DNA of 64,000 nt from CAIVAT01 sp037128705 (lineage in GTDB: Bacteria > Bacteroidota > Bacteroidia > Bacteroidales > FEN-979), in the NCBI GenBank assembly GCA_037128705.1, contig JBAXVX010000002.1:62001-126000 (forward strand), written 5' to 3'. Positions 1-8,655 of this stretch are shown in pieces. The position numbers were made by a program, and so were the translations under genes. Under the pieces are notes generated by a model. The model worked only from the letters and a program-made list of their open reading frames with translations. It was not told the origin of the DNA and did no database searches. The stretch's first letter is position 1. Each line of letters opens with the position of its first letter.

Positions 1-2
1 TT

Positions 3-2306
3 ACAACTCACCTTCTTTCGCAAACGATCACCCAAACGGTGCGCGGAAAGGTGATCGATGGGGATACGCGGCGGGGTCTGGCAGGAGCAAACGTGATTGT
101 GGTAAATTCTCAGCCCCTGATCGGAGCGACGACCGATATGAACGGGAATTTCAAACTTGAGAATGTGCCGGTGGGGCGAACCTCAGTCCAGGTCAGTTTC
201 ATGGGTTACAGACCGATGATTAAACCTGAAATCCTTGTCAGCTCAGGGAAGGAGACCATCCTTGTCTTTGAACTTACAGAGGAGGTTATTCAGGCGAAGG
301 AGGTAGAGATCAAAGCTTCTGTCGACAAGGACAGGCCGGTCAATGTAATGGCCATGGTCAGCGCCCGTTCCTTTTCAGTGGAGGAGAGCCGCCGTTATGC
401 AGGATCGGTTGACGACCCCATGCGCGCCGTCTCCAACTTTGCCGGCGTTGCAGGGAATCCCGAAGTAGGTTCAAACGAGATCATCATCCGCGGAAATTCA
501 CCCAAGGGTTTGCTCTGGCGGGTGGATGGCATGGATATACCGAACCCCAACCATTTTGCCTATGTGGGGACCTCGGGTGGCGGATTTACCATGTTCAGCA
601 GCCAGGTTTTGAGCAATTCTGATTTCTATACGGCAGCCTTTCCGGCCGAATATGGCAATGCCCTGTCGGGCGTGTTTGACATGCGTTTCCGGAATGGGAA
701 CAATGCACGGCATGAATTCGCTGTACAACTTGGGGTACAGGGACTCGATGTGTCTGCCGAAGGACCTTTTTTGCATGACAAGCCTGCATCATTCCTCTTT
801 AATTACCGGTATTCCGTCCTGGCATTTCTGCAGTATATCGATCCCGGTATGAAAAACAGGATCCCCTCTTTCCAGGATCTCTCTTTTAAAATCAATTTAC
901 CGACCGGAAAGGCAGGTACATTTTCGATCGTCGGAATTGGCGGCATTTCCTATATACAGGCTGTTCCGGTTAAAGATTCGACACAATGGGAAACCCTTGA
1001 AGACCGCTCGCAATCATCCCTCGACAACAGAATGGGCGCATTGGCATTGGTACACCAGGTTAACCTTACCCGGAAAAGCTACCTCCGGTCATTCCTGTCA
1101 TTCACTTACAACTACATCAGGGCTGAAAACAGCTACCTCACGCCATCCTATCAATTATTACCGCAGGATGATGTCATGCAGAGCAACTTTCGGGGTACCG
1201 TCGGAACATTGCTCAACCAAAAATTTGGCCGAAAACATACCAACCGAAGTGGGATCAGCTTTATGCGGCTCTTTTATAACAGCGACATCAAAACGGTCAA
1301 TCCATTAACAGGGATTTATTCACAGGTTAACCAGGGAAGTGGAAACAGTGATCTGCTGCAGGCCTTCAGCGAATCTAAGATTGAAGTGACCAATGAGTTT
1401 TCAGTCAACGCCGGACTCTATTTCCAGTATTTCCTGCTGAACCGGCATTATTCCATTGAGCCCCGCCTGGCTGTGCGCTGGCAGTTTGCAGGGAGACATG
1501 CTTTTAGCCTTGGTTATGGGAAACATTCACTGTCGGAGGATGTGGGCGTTTACCTTATCGAAATTCAAATCAGCCCGGGAGTCTCAACCCGGCCGAATCA
1601 GGCGCTTAACTTCAGCCGTGCTCACCACCTGGTGTTTGGGTACGATTTCCTCATCCGTCCCGACCTTCGGCTTAAGGTGGAGAGCTATTTCCAATACCTG
1701 TATGATATTCCTGTCATTCCCGGGAGTTACTATTCCCAGATTAACAGCAATGGGGGGTACTTTAGTGAAACATTGATAAATGATGGCACGGGGCGCAATG
1801 CAGGCATTGATATTACCCTTGAAAAATTTCTGACAAGGCAATACTATTATCTTGTTACAGTTTCACTCTTTGATTCGAAATATAAAGGTGGTGACGGAAT
1901 TGAAAGGAGCACACGCTTCAACTCGAATTTGGTGATCAATCTCCTTGGCGGAAAGGAGTGGACCATCCGGAAAAAGAACATCCTGGGAGTCAACCTGAAG
2001 GTATCATATACCGGGGGTGAATATTATGTCCCCATTGATCTGCAGTCATCAAAACTTGAACACCGCGAAGTTCTGGATGAAGCACAGGCGTATATCCCAC
2101 GACTTCCCGGTTTTTGTTATGTAGACTTCACCCTGACCTACCGCACGAACCATAAAAAATTCTCAGGTATCTGGGCGCTTCAGATTAAAAACCTGCTCAA
2201 CCAGAAACCCGCTACAGTTTATGTTTACAACGATTTCACCCAGGCGGCCGAAAAGGTAGTCTCTATCGGGATATTGCCGCTGGTAAGCTACAAGATCGAG
2301 TTTTAA
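3..2306 (+). CDS. TonB-dependent receptor, 5' end outside window
   Basis: The frame is open to the left edge, and residues before the first GTG (position 39) read LLSQTITQTVRGKV, which looks like the end of a signal peptide plus mature N-terminus. The true start therefore lies upstream and the gene is cut by the window. Residues about 1-95 (counted from GTG) form a carboxypeptidase-regulatory-like beta-sandwich (GKVIDGDTRRGLAGANV). A plug domain follows, with IIIRGNSPKGLLWRVDGMDI and an EYGNALSGVFDMRFR segment, and then a long beta-barrel ending in an aromatic-rich strand (LVSYKIEF). Proteins of this family import siderophores, cobalamin or glycans across the outer membrane using TonB energy. 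No SusD partner is adjacent, so the substrate cannot be assigned. It converges on the lipoprotein hydrolase at 2366. Confidence 0.9.
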   Translation, partial: TTHLLSQTITQTVRGKVIDGDTRRGLAGANVIVVNSQPLIGATTDMNGNFKLENVPVGRTSVQVSFMGYRPMIKPEILVSSGKETILVFELTEEVIQAKEVEIKASVDKDRPVNVMAMVSARSFSVEESRRYAGSVDDPMRAVSNFAGVAGNPEVGSNEIIIRGNSPKGLLWRVDGMDIPNPNHFAYVGTSGGGFTMFSSQVLSNSDFYTAAFPAEYGNALSGVFDMRFRNGNNARHEFAVQLGVQGLDVSAEGPFLHDKPASFLFNYRYSVLAFLQYIDPGMKNRIPSFQDLSFKINLPTGKAGTFSIVGIGGISYIQAVPVKDSTQWETLEDRSQSSLDNRMGALALVHQVNLTRKSYLRSFLSFTYNYIRAENSYLTPSYQLLPQDDVMQSNFRGTVGTLLNQKFGRKHTNRSGISFMRLFYNSDIKTVNPLTGIYSQVNQGSGNSDLLQAFSESKIEVTNEFSVNAGLYFQYFLLNRHYSIEPRLAVRWQFAGRHAFSLGYGKHSLSEDVGVYLIEIQISPGVSTRPNQALNFSRAHHLVFGYDFLIRPDLRLKVESYFQYLYDIPVIPGSYYSQINSNGGYFSETLINDGTGRNAGIDITLEKFLTRQYYYLVTVSLFDSKYKGGDGIERSTRFNSNLVINLLGGKEWTIRKKNILGVNLKVSYTGGEYYVPIDLQSSKLEHREVLDEAQAYIPRLPGFCYVDFTLTYRTNHKKFSGIWALQIKNLLNQKPATVYVYNDFTQAAEKVVSIGILPLVSYKIEF

Positions 2307-2365
2307 AACCCTGCTCACCCCGCCCCCGTTAAAAGGTCCCCCACTGTTACCCGATCTCCTCAAGG

Positions 2366-3721
2366 TTATTTACTGTTGTGATAGATCCATTTGGCCCCTT
2401 CCCAGAAAGCTTTGATGGCCACCTCCGCATGAACCGTTCCTTCAGCAGGCTTCGGGATCATGGGGGGCCACTCCTGGTATTCGATGTTGGTCAACCCGAG
2501 TTCAGTAAACCTCTTTTTTGCTGCAATAAAGTTGCCGAACAACACGCAGTCATCATTTTTACAGTGCCATAAAAGCATCTTCGATTTCGGGGTCCATCCC
2601 GTATAGGAATTATTTTGGGCAAATATCTGCATGGCCTGGCTGGCCGGATTCCGGAGGGAATCGATGAATGCGTCGGTAAAGATCTTTTTCAGGATCTTGT
2701 CGGGAGGCATTTTTTTATTGACCACCTTCTCATCATAGAATCCCGTTGTATACTGTGGAAGATCAGTAAGGTATGGAGCCTTCAGTACGATATCATAGGC
2801 AAAAACCTTTGGATAGATTGCATTGTATCCCACGACCACCATCGGTAAAAAGTAGGGCTCCGGAAAGGCTGAATCGGATAGCATGAGCGGCAACATGGTC
2901 CCTGTCAGGTCATAGGGCCCCGACAGGCAGGCCACTCCGTTCAGCTTGACATTCCGCGCCTCGAGCTCCCTGGCGGCTGCCATCGTTACATATCCTCCCT
3001 CCGAGTATCCCATGAGGAAGGTCTTTTTATTCCAGTAAACATAGGGATTCTTATGCTCACTCAATGATTTGATGGCTCCCTGTAACATATCAGCTGTTGA
3101 AGCGGCCAGTCTTTCCCTGACACAGAAAGGATGGCTCTCCCCCACATCATCGCCCATCCCCTGGTAGTCGGGCATTACGATGATCCATCCCAGGGTCGAG
3201 GCCATGATGTCGGCGAGAACCGCTTCAGGATATGAATCATATTCACTGTATTTTGCAGTCTTCCATTTCGATGGCGCCAGTTTTTTCAGGATCTGCGTCG
3301 CATGGTTTAATGAGATAACCGGAGCATATACCCTGCCTGAAAAAGAAACCGGAGTGACCATCAGCCCGGTCAATTGGATCTTTTTTCCATGATTGTCGGT
3401 GGAATAATATCTGATCACATCATTCCTGACAAGGTAAGGAACGAATCCTGGTTCCATCTTGGTGGCTTCATATAAAAAATCGTGGCAGTCGAACTGGTCC
3501 TCTTTATCAGGCAGCAACATGACCTGGTCAACGATGTCCTGGTAATTCAGCAGGGTCGATTCCGTCACCTCAAATTCTCCGCCGGAATTCACCGGCTCGT
3601 ACTCACGGTGGTGATCCTTGGTGCACGAATTCAACAGTGTTGCAATAAACATCACACCGGACAATGCAATAACTTTCATCATCCGGTTACCTTTCCGTTT
3701 GTTCAGTTTTTTGTTATTCAT
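2366..3721 (-). CDS. Lipoprotein alpha/beta hydrolase (secretory lipase-like)
   Basis: A 451-residue exported hydrolase. The N-terminus has a hydrophobic stretch ending in the lipobox LLNSC (Cys33), so it is probably lipid-anchored. The alpha/beta hydrolase nucleophile elbow is GYSEGGY (Ser240), with likely acid Asp390/391 in CKNDDC and His431 in GTVHAEV near the C-terminus. Length and order resemble the secretory lipase/prolyl-oligopeptidase-like family that cleaves esters outside the cell. Start choice is uncertain: Met1 (MNNKKLNKRK) gives an unusually long n-region, and Met14 or Met15 (MMKVIALSG) would give a more typical signal peptide. The substrate is unknown. Related lipoprotein hydrolases lie at 45658 and 48243 in this window. 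Confidence 0.85.
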   Translation of the reverse strand: MNNKKLNKRKGNRMMKVIALSGVMFIATLLNSCTKDHHREYEPVNSGGEFEVTESTLLNYQDIVDQVMLLPDKEDQFDCHDFLYEATKMEPGFVPYLVRNDVIRYYSTDNHGKKIQLTGLMVTPVSFSGRVYAPVISLNHATQILKKLAPSKWKTAKYSEYDSYPEAVLADIMASTLGWIIVMPDYQGMGDDVGESHPFCVRERLAASTADMLQGAIKSLSEHKNPYVYWNKKTFLMGYSEGGYVTMAAARELEARNVKLNGVACLSGPYDLTGTMLPLMLSDSAFPEPYFLPMVVVGYNAIYPKVFAYDIVLKAPYLTDLPQYTTGFYDEKVVNKKMPPDKILKKIFTDAFIDSLRNPASQAMQIFAQNNSYTGWTPKSKMLLWHCKNDDCVLFGNFIAAKKRFTELGLTNIEYQEWPPMIPKPAEGTVHAEVAIKAFWEGAKWIYHNSK

Positions 3722-3856
3722 TTTTTATTTTTTAATGCGTTAAACCAAATGCGTCCACTTAATAGACAACAGAACCATCAAAAAGGTTGCAACAGGCACC
3801 CTGGTTTTTTTTCCTGAACTGCCAATCGCAATAGAACCCGAAGAAAACAGGCAAGA

Positions 3857-4567
3857 TCAATTCTTAAGCGCGCGAACAGAAAAGCCATAGCCCCTGCGTT
3901 TTCCATCAACAACAGCATCCGCGTTTTCGTTGAAAAGTCCGCAGTTAAAGCCGCTGTAATCATCCGAGGGGGTAGATGTCCAGAACAGGCCCATGGTTCC
4001 CATCATCTCGAATTTTCCGCTGTATACCCTCAGGCCGGCCGGGAGCGCGGTAAAACCGGCCTGGTTGGTAGCACCTGAATTCGGAGCAAACCAGTGGGCC
4101 GTCCCTGCCTCTTTGAGCTTACCCCCTGCCACGGTTTCGCCACCCAAATAGGCGACCAAAGTCTGCCAGTCGACTTCAGTGGCAACATGCCAGCCTTCAG
4201 GAGCCAGGCCACGGCTGTCGCTGGCAGCAAACCAGTTGTATAAAAATCCATACGTGTTTCCGGTATTTACATCGTTGTTGTAATTGCACAACGCACCTGT
4301 CGCATTGTTTGAAAGTTTATTCCACAATGAGTCAACCGTTTCATTCGGGATCACGTCACCATTGCGATATCTCGTGGCTTTCAGGTTTTCGACGAGCCAC
4401 ACCTGGGTGCCAATGTTTACCTGGTGGTAAATATTCCCATCAATGTCTGTGACCGTGGTAACCGGGTCAGGCTGGGGATCGGTTTTCTTTTTACATCCGG
4501 TGGTAAACATTAAGATGATACCCATTGCCAGGAACAGGTGGATGAAAATTTTGCTTTGCTTTTCCAT
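3857..4567 (-). CDS. FISUMP-domain lipoprotein
   Basis: A 236-residue lipoprotein with signal peptide and lipobox MFTTGC (Cys25) followed by KKK. Residues about 40-236 match the Fibrobacter succinogenes major paralogous (FISUMP) domain: the start DIDGNIYHQVNIGTQVWL, the ENLKATRYRNGD segment, GWHVATEVDWQTL in the middle and the terminal FSVRALKN. These domains are common in surface proteins of Fibrobacteres and Bacteroidota and their role is not settled. The same fold appears at the C-termini of the paralogs at 11968 and 13159. No TAnnTTTG box was seen close upstream. Confidence 0.85.
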   Translation of the reverse strand: MEKQSKIFIHLFLAMGIILMFTTGCKKKTDPQPDPVTTVTDIDGNIYHQVNIGTQVWLVENLKATRYRNGDVIPNETVDSLWNKLSNNATGALCNYNNDVNTGNTYGFLYNWFAASDSRGLAPEGWHVATEVDWQTLVAYLGGETVAGGKLKEAGTAHWFAPNSGATNQAGFTALPAGLRVYSGKFEMMGTMGLFWTSTPSDDYSGFNCGLFNENADAVVDGKRRGYGFSVRALKN

Positions 4568-4974
4568 TTGAAGTGATTTTACAGGTGAATGTTATTGATC
4601 GGGCAGGATCATTTTTTTCGATGCGATGTTTGATGAAGGTACTGGAAATAAAGGGGTTTTCACCAAAAAGATCCATTAAACACAAATTGCAGGCCAGAAA
4701 GGCTGAAAAAAACAAATCAAAGGTGTTGCAGAAGCTAAGTGTATGAAAATGAATTGGTGAACAATTCATTTTTTTATCCTGGCCGCCTGCCCGAACATGG
4801 ATTTATGCGTGGACTGTGTCTGAAAGACAATAAAAAACGCGTAGTTACGCGAAAATATGTAAAACCCCATGCAGCTCTTTTATGAAATTGATTGATGATT
4901 TTCAGCAGATCTTCGTATATTTGATATCAGGTTGATATTCCTTGCAAAGAATCCTCATTTAATGCTCCAGCACA
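4568..4974. other. Divergent intergenic region
   Basis: A 407-base region between the divergent FISUMP lipoprotein and the hydrolase at 4975. It is AT-rich near 4800-4930, holds the plus-strand promoter described at 4892, and shows no convincing gene. The minus-strand reading frame from 4769 is an overlap artefact without protein-like composition. Confidence 0.6.
4892..4923 (+). promoter_or_regulatory. Bacteroidota-type promoter for 4975 gene
   Basis: A -7 box TATATTTG at 4916-4923 fits TAnnTTTG, with TTG at 4892-4894 21 nt upstream. The predicted transcription start near 4930 leaves about 45 nt of leader before the ATG at 4975. Confidence 0.6.
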
Positions 4975-6207
4975 ATGAAAGCACCACACATGCACAAATT
5001 GATTGGTTTATTGACGCTGGGAATTGTCATTTCCCTTTCCTCCTGTAAAAAAGACAATACGGCGTCTTCGCACAGCGAGTCGGCTTTACAGGGAACGACC
5101 TTCTGGGAATGTGAATTGCTAAAGGTAAATCCAGATACAACGATGCATTTCTATCTCATCACCCTGTCGCTGGATGGAAAACAGTTGACGGGTGAGGTTG
5201 TTGTGCGCGACTCTGCAGAGCAGGAACCAGGTATAATAACAGGGGTGATTGAGCAGGACAGTGTCATCTTTACCGCCGATTTCGGGAATAATATACTGGA
5301 TTTCACCTTCCGGGGAGTCGTAGTGGATGATGCGGACCGGCACATACTTGAAGGATCGGTGAAACCGGTCCTGCCGCAGGCCGGAGGGAACGATGGACAG
5401 ATCATCGTTGTAAGTTCCTCACTCGATTTCCGCTGCCCCGACGTCTTTCCCGATAATCCGTCTGTTTTCAGAAAAGTCAGCTCTTCGGAACATCCCAACG
5501 ACTCAGCGGTCATTTTCATCCACGGCATGACCGGTGATCTCACGCACTGGAACAAGGTCATCGAACAGTTAACGGCCGATTTCAAAAAGCGCCATGATGT
5601 ATATGTGTATCAGTATAACTGGAAAGATTCGATCATGAAGAATGGGAGGATCTTGCTGGACTCGGTACAGGCAGCCGGTTTGACCAATCCGATCATTGTG
5701 GCCCATTCCATGGGAGGGTTGGTGGCAAGGGCTTACATTGCGAAAGGAGGCCCGGTAGCCACCCTGGTGGCCCTCGGGACGCCCCACCTCGGAAGCCCGC
5801 TGGCTACCCTTACAAAGCTGCTCTGCTTTATCAATTTCCCGGGGCCCAAAGACATGGCCCCTGAATCTGTTTGTATTAAATCGTTGCTTGCCAGCACCAA
5901 CGATGCCCAAAACAGGAACAGGTATGTTGTTTTTGCGGGCCAGATGAAAGGAAGTTTCAAAATCGTGAATCGCCGCCTGAAATGGGTCTGGGCCGAAGAT
6001 TATTACGATATCATGGACAAGGTTGGCTTTGATGCCTTTGTCCTGTTTAAAAGTCCGCCCAATGACGGACTGGTACCGCTCTCTTCCGGTCTTTTTGAAG
6101 GATACCCCGTTAAGGAGAGAAAACCCATCCTCGAATGGGTCGACCACAAGAACTTGCGGAACCCCGTTGTTTCCACCGAGGTGATGAACTATATCAATGC
6201 ATTGTAA
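4975..6207 (+). CDS. Lipoprotein alpha/beta hydrolase (lipase/PGAP1-like)
   Basis: A 410-residue lipoprotein with signal peptide and lipobox SLSSC (Cys24). Residues about 35-155 form a separate beta-rich N-terminal domain of unknown role (repeated strands such as TFWECELLKVNPDTTMHFYL). Residues 175-410 are an alpha/beta hydrolase of the lipase type: oxyanion segment FIHGMTGD (182-189), nucleophile elbow AHSMGG (Ser245), then LGTPHLGS typical of lipases and PGAP1/LCAT-like proteins, a probable acid in PPNDGLVPL and His in WVDHKNL. It likely hydrolyses lipid or other esters at the cell surface. It has its own promoter and converges on the gene at 6325. Confidence 0.85.
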   Translation: MKAPHMHKLIGLLTLGIVISLSSCKKDNTASSHSESALQGTTFWECELLKVNPDTTMHFYLITLSLDGKQLTGEVVVRDSAEQEPGIITGVIEQDSVIFTADFGNNILDFTFRGVVVDDADRHILEGSVKPVLPQAGGNDGQIIVVSSSLDFRCPDVFPDNPSVFRKVSSSEHPNDSAVIFIHGMTGDLTHWNKVIEQLTADFKKRHDVYVYQYNWKDSIMKNGRILLDSVQAAGLTNPIIVAHSMGGLVARAYIAKGGPVATLVALGTPHLGSPLATLTKLLCFINFPGPKDMAPESVCIKSLLASTNDAQNRNRYVVFAGQMKGSFKIVNRRLKWVWAEDYYDIMDKVGFDAFVLFKSPPNDGLVPLSSGLFEGYPVKERKPILEWVDHKNLRNPVVSTEVMNYINAL

Positions 6208-6324
6208 CGGGTCAAGTTGTCTGAACCCCCGATAAACTGTTCTCCGGGGCATTGAAAGGATAAGTACTGATGGTTTTGCTTCAGGGGAAGAGTGGTCTGC
6301 GAGAGCGTTTTTCCCACGTAAGAA

Positions 6325-7437
6325 CTAATCACCTAAATTTTGTTCTATCCATGCAGTTCCTGAAACAATATTTTCTTTTTTACCAAAATTGGCAAAACAG
6401 GAGCCAACCCCTTCATAAACATCGGCACCTTGTCCGTCTTTAAACAGTTGATCGGGATATAAACTATTTATTTCAAAGGTGGCAGTTAATTCAGGACTGT
6501 TGACCTCCACGATGAATTTTAAATAATATACAACCCCCTTCTTACTGATAAAAACAGGTGCCATTGGAGTGGTCGTGGTTTCAACATAAACACTTTTACC
6601 ATTCTGTAACAGTATGCTTGCATGCGATTTCATTGGCACATTTTCGATGGGGACTACTCCAAAGTTGGTAAAATTAGATAAATGCAGGCCATTGCTCAAT
6701 TGGATATCCTGAAACAACCAAATTACAGGTTTTCCGGGGGTTCCACTTGGGAATGCCCCATATTCGTGATCCATCCAGGTTATCCCTGTCACTTCAATTA
6801 CTTCGTTTCCAATGATGATGGTCCCACTCGCCTGCAAATGGGTCAGCGAATAATAGTAATTGTTCCTTGTCAGTGGAGTTGTGCCACTCGAGTCTACCAA
6901 TAATTGGACACCGGTGCCAAAAGCAAGCAGGGGTGGGCCCTGTTGATAAAAATTAAGTTGTAACTGACAAGGGGTGTTGCTTGCTGCATCCACGAAGCTT
7001 GCATTAACTTTCATGTTGAGGGGGTTGCCGTCAATGGCCTGCATCAATACGGCACCATCAGACGGACTTGAAGCTGAACCCGATAATTGAACCTGCCAGG
7101 GTTTGGACTGATCGTATTGGGCCCAATTGGCTGGACAAGGAATTACTGCATTCACTTTTTGATAATTGCATTGATTGTGCACATCAGTAATTTCGATCTG
7201 TGTGTAAGCATAATCCAACATGCCCACTACATTTATTTCAAAGCCAAATTTGCGGTTATCGGCACTTATTAGTGTGCCAACGTGCCACCACCATTCATTG
7301 GGTGCTCCTGAATGAGCAAACTGATCTGCAGGCAATGAAATCGCCGGAACTGAAACCGGAAGATCTTCTTGTTTTTTGCAGCTGTAGAGCATAACAATGC
7401 ACAGGAATAATGAAATTAAATGAATGTTCTTTTTCAT
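6325..7437 (-). CDS. CrtC/AttH-like lipocalin-fold lipoprotein
   Basis: A 370-residue lipoprotein. The start at 7437 (MKKNIHLISLF) gives a clean signal peptide with lipobox MLYSC followed by KKQ; an upstream in-frame ATG at 7464 would add nine residues before it. The N-terminal half has EWWWHVGTLIS and FGFEINVVG, and the middle has GITWMDHEYG. These are the hallmarks of the AttH/CrtC family (two lipocalin-like halves), whose best-known member is carotenoid 1,2-hydratase. No carotenoid genes are present, so a hydratase role is not implied; many family members are uncharacterised secreted proteins. It is divergent from the metallophosphoesterase at 7533. Confidence 0.75.
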   Translation of the reverse strand: MKKNIHLISLFLCIVMLYSCKKQEDLPVSVPAISLPADQFAHSGAPNEWWWHVGTLISADNRKFGFEINVVGMLDYAYTQIEITDVHNQCNYQKVNAVIPCPANWAQYDQSKPWQVQLSGSASSPSDGAVLMQAIDGNPLNMKVNASFVDAASNTPCQLQLNFYQQGPPLLAFGTGVQLLVDSSGTTPLTRNNYYYSLTHLQASGTIIIGNEVIEVTGITWMDHEYGAFPSGTPGKPVIWLFQDIQLSNGLHLSNFTNFGVVPIENVPMKSHASILLQNGKSVYVETTTTPMAPVFISKKGVVYYLKFIVEVNSPELTATFEINSLYPDQLFKDGQGADVYEGVGSCFANFGKKENIVSGTAWIEQNLGD

Positions 7438-7452
7438 ACATTTGTTTTGTGA

Positions 7453-7485
7453 TTGAATTAACAATACTAGTTAAAAATATCTTTG
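7453..7485 (+). promoter_or_regulatory. Promoter for metallophosphoesterase
   Basis: The -7 box is TATCTTTG at 7478-7485 and TTG lies at 7453-7455, a 22 nt spacing. The predicted start near 7492 lies downstream of the first in-frame ATG of the open frame (7410) and supports translation from 7533. Confidence 0.6.
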
Positions 7486-7532
7486 AAATTCAATCTTACA
7501 GTAATTTTCTAAAGAAGAAAGGGGGAAACGCC

Positions 7533-8624
7533 ATGAAAAATTCATTTAAGATCACATTCCGGGTGGTGAAAAGCCATCTCAATATCAAAGCGATGATGGG
7601 ATTCCTTGTTATTGTCGTGATGCTGGGCGGCGGCTGCAAAAGCAAGTCGGAGGACCCGGGGGCAACAGGTGAAACGCTTCGTTTCGTCTTCATGGCCGAT
7701 TGCCGCGGTATATCCATTGCGGATCAGGTGAACTACCCCGTACTGAACACCATCATCAGCCAGATCGGTGCGTTGTCACCCAAGCCCTCCTTTGTGATGT
7801 TCGGCGGAGATATGTCCTACAGTGGCTATATCAATTCCGCTTATACATTCCAGGCATGGAAAGACCTTTTTGCACCCCTGACCGGAAATGGAATACTCTT
7901 GTACACCGTTCTTGGCAATCATGAGCTGTATTTATCGAGCTCTGATTCCGGTTTCTTTCTCGGAAACCAGCAGGCGTTCCAGCAGGTGTTTTTGGAGAAT
8001 CCCGCCAACGGGCCTGACGGCTACAAGCACCTTACTTATTCCTTCACCTCCCCGGGCGGCAACTCCTTTTTCGCTGTACTGGATGCCTACTACCTGACCC
8101 ACAGCTTCAAAGATTCGACCATGGGAGGCAACATCGATTCTACCCAGATGTCATGGTTAAAAGCACAGGTAGCCCAAACCAAGGCAACACACAAATTCCT
8201 TTTCATTCATTCACCCTATTACTATGTCAACTACGACCCGGAAGAGCCATCCGCAGCAAACAAGTCCTATACGGAGCTCTGGGCTTTCCTTGATGCCAAC
8301 AAGTTCGACTTATACGCCTGCGGACATTCGCATCTCTATTCCCGCAAGACCATCGACTCCAGCGTCCTCCCGAATCCACAAACCACACCACCGACACCAC
8401 CGTGGCAGAACAATGTGGTCCAGCTTCTGAATGGCACCTGCGGCACCCACATTGAGACAACCCACATCGATACGGCTATCAGAGCCGCCTGGAATGTTCA
8501 CAATGACAGCCTGACCTATTACTTCAGCGTTGTCGACATCTCCGGCAGCACTGCAACGGTCAACAGTTACCGCGGCAACACAGGGGTCTACAGCGTGTTC
8601 GATACCTTCACCATTCATAAGTAA
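7533..8624 (+). CDS. Calcineurin-like metallophosphoesterase lipoprotein
   Basis: A 363-residue lipoprotein with start at 7533, chosen because a purine-rich AAAGGGGG site precedes it, the promoter lies between 7410 and 7533, and the signal peptide then ends in LGGGC (Cys35). The metal-binding blocks of the calcineurin-like superfamily are all present: FMADCRG (Asp56), GGDMSYSG, GNHELY, FIHSPYYY and CGHSHLYSR. It probably hydrolyses phosphomonoesters or phosphodiesters outside the inner membrane using two metal ions; the substrate cannot be read from sequence. The 3' end converges on the T9SS protein at 8656. Confidence 0.88.
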   Translation: MKNSFKITFRVVKSHLNIKAMMGFLVIVVMLGGGCKSKSEDPGATGETLRFVFMADCRGISIADQVNYPVLNTIISQIGALSPKPSFVMFGGDMSYSGYINSAYTFQAWKDLFAPLTGNGILLYTVLGNHELYLSSSDSGFFLGNQQAFQQVFLENPANGPDGYKHLTYSFTSPGGNSFFAVLDAYYLTHSFKDSTMGGNIDSTQMSWLKAQVAQTKATHKFLFIHSPYYYVNYDPEEPSAANKSYTELWAFLDANKFDLYACGHSHLYSRKTIDSSVLPNPQTTPPTPPWQNNVVQLLNGTCGTHIETTHIDTAIRAAWNVHNDSLTYYFSVVDISGSTATVNSYRGNTGVYSVFDTFTIHK

Positions 8625-8655
8625 GAACACGCAATGGCATTTTGTCCTTACCTGG

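Noticed and set aside
5569..6252. A 227-codon minus-strand frame over the hydrolase at 4975
   Set aside because: The plus-strand frame has the catalytic Ser and His motifs. The minus frame has none and overlaps it completely.
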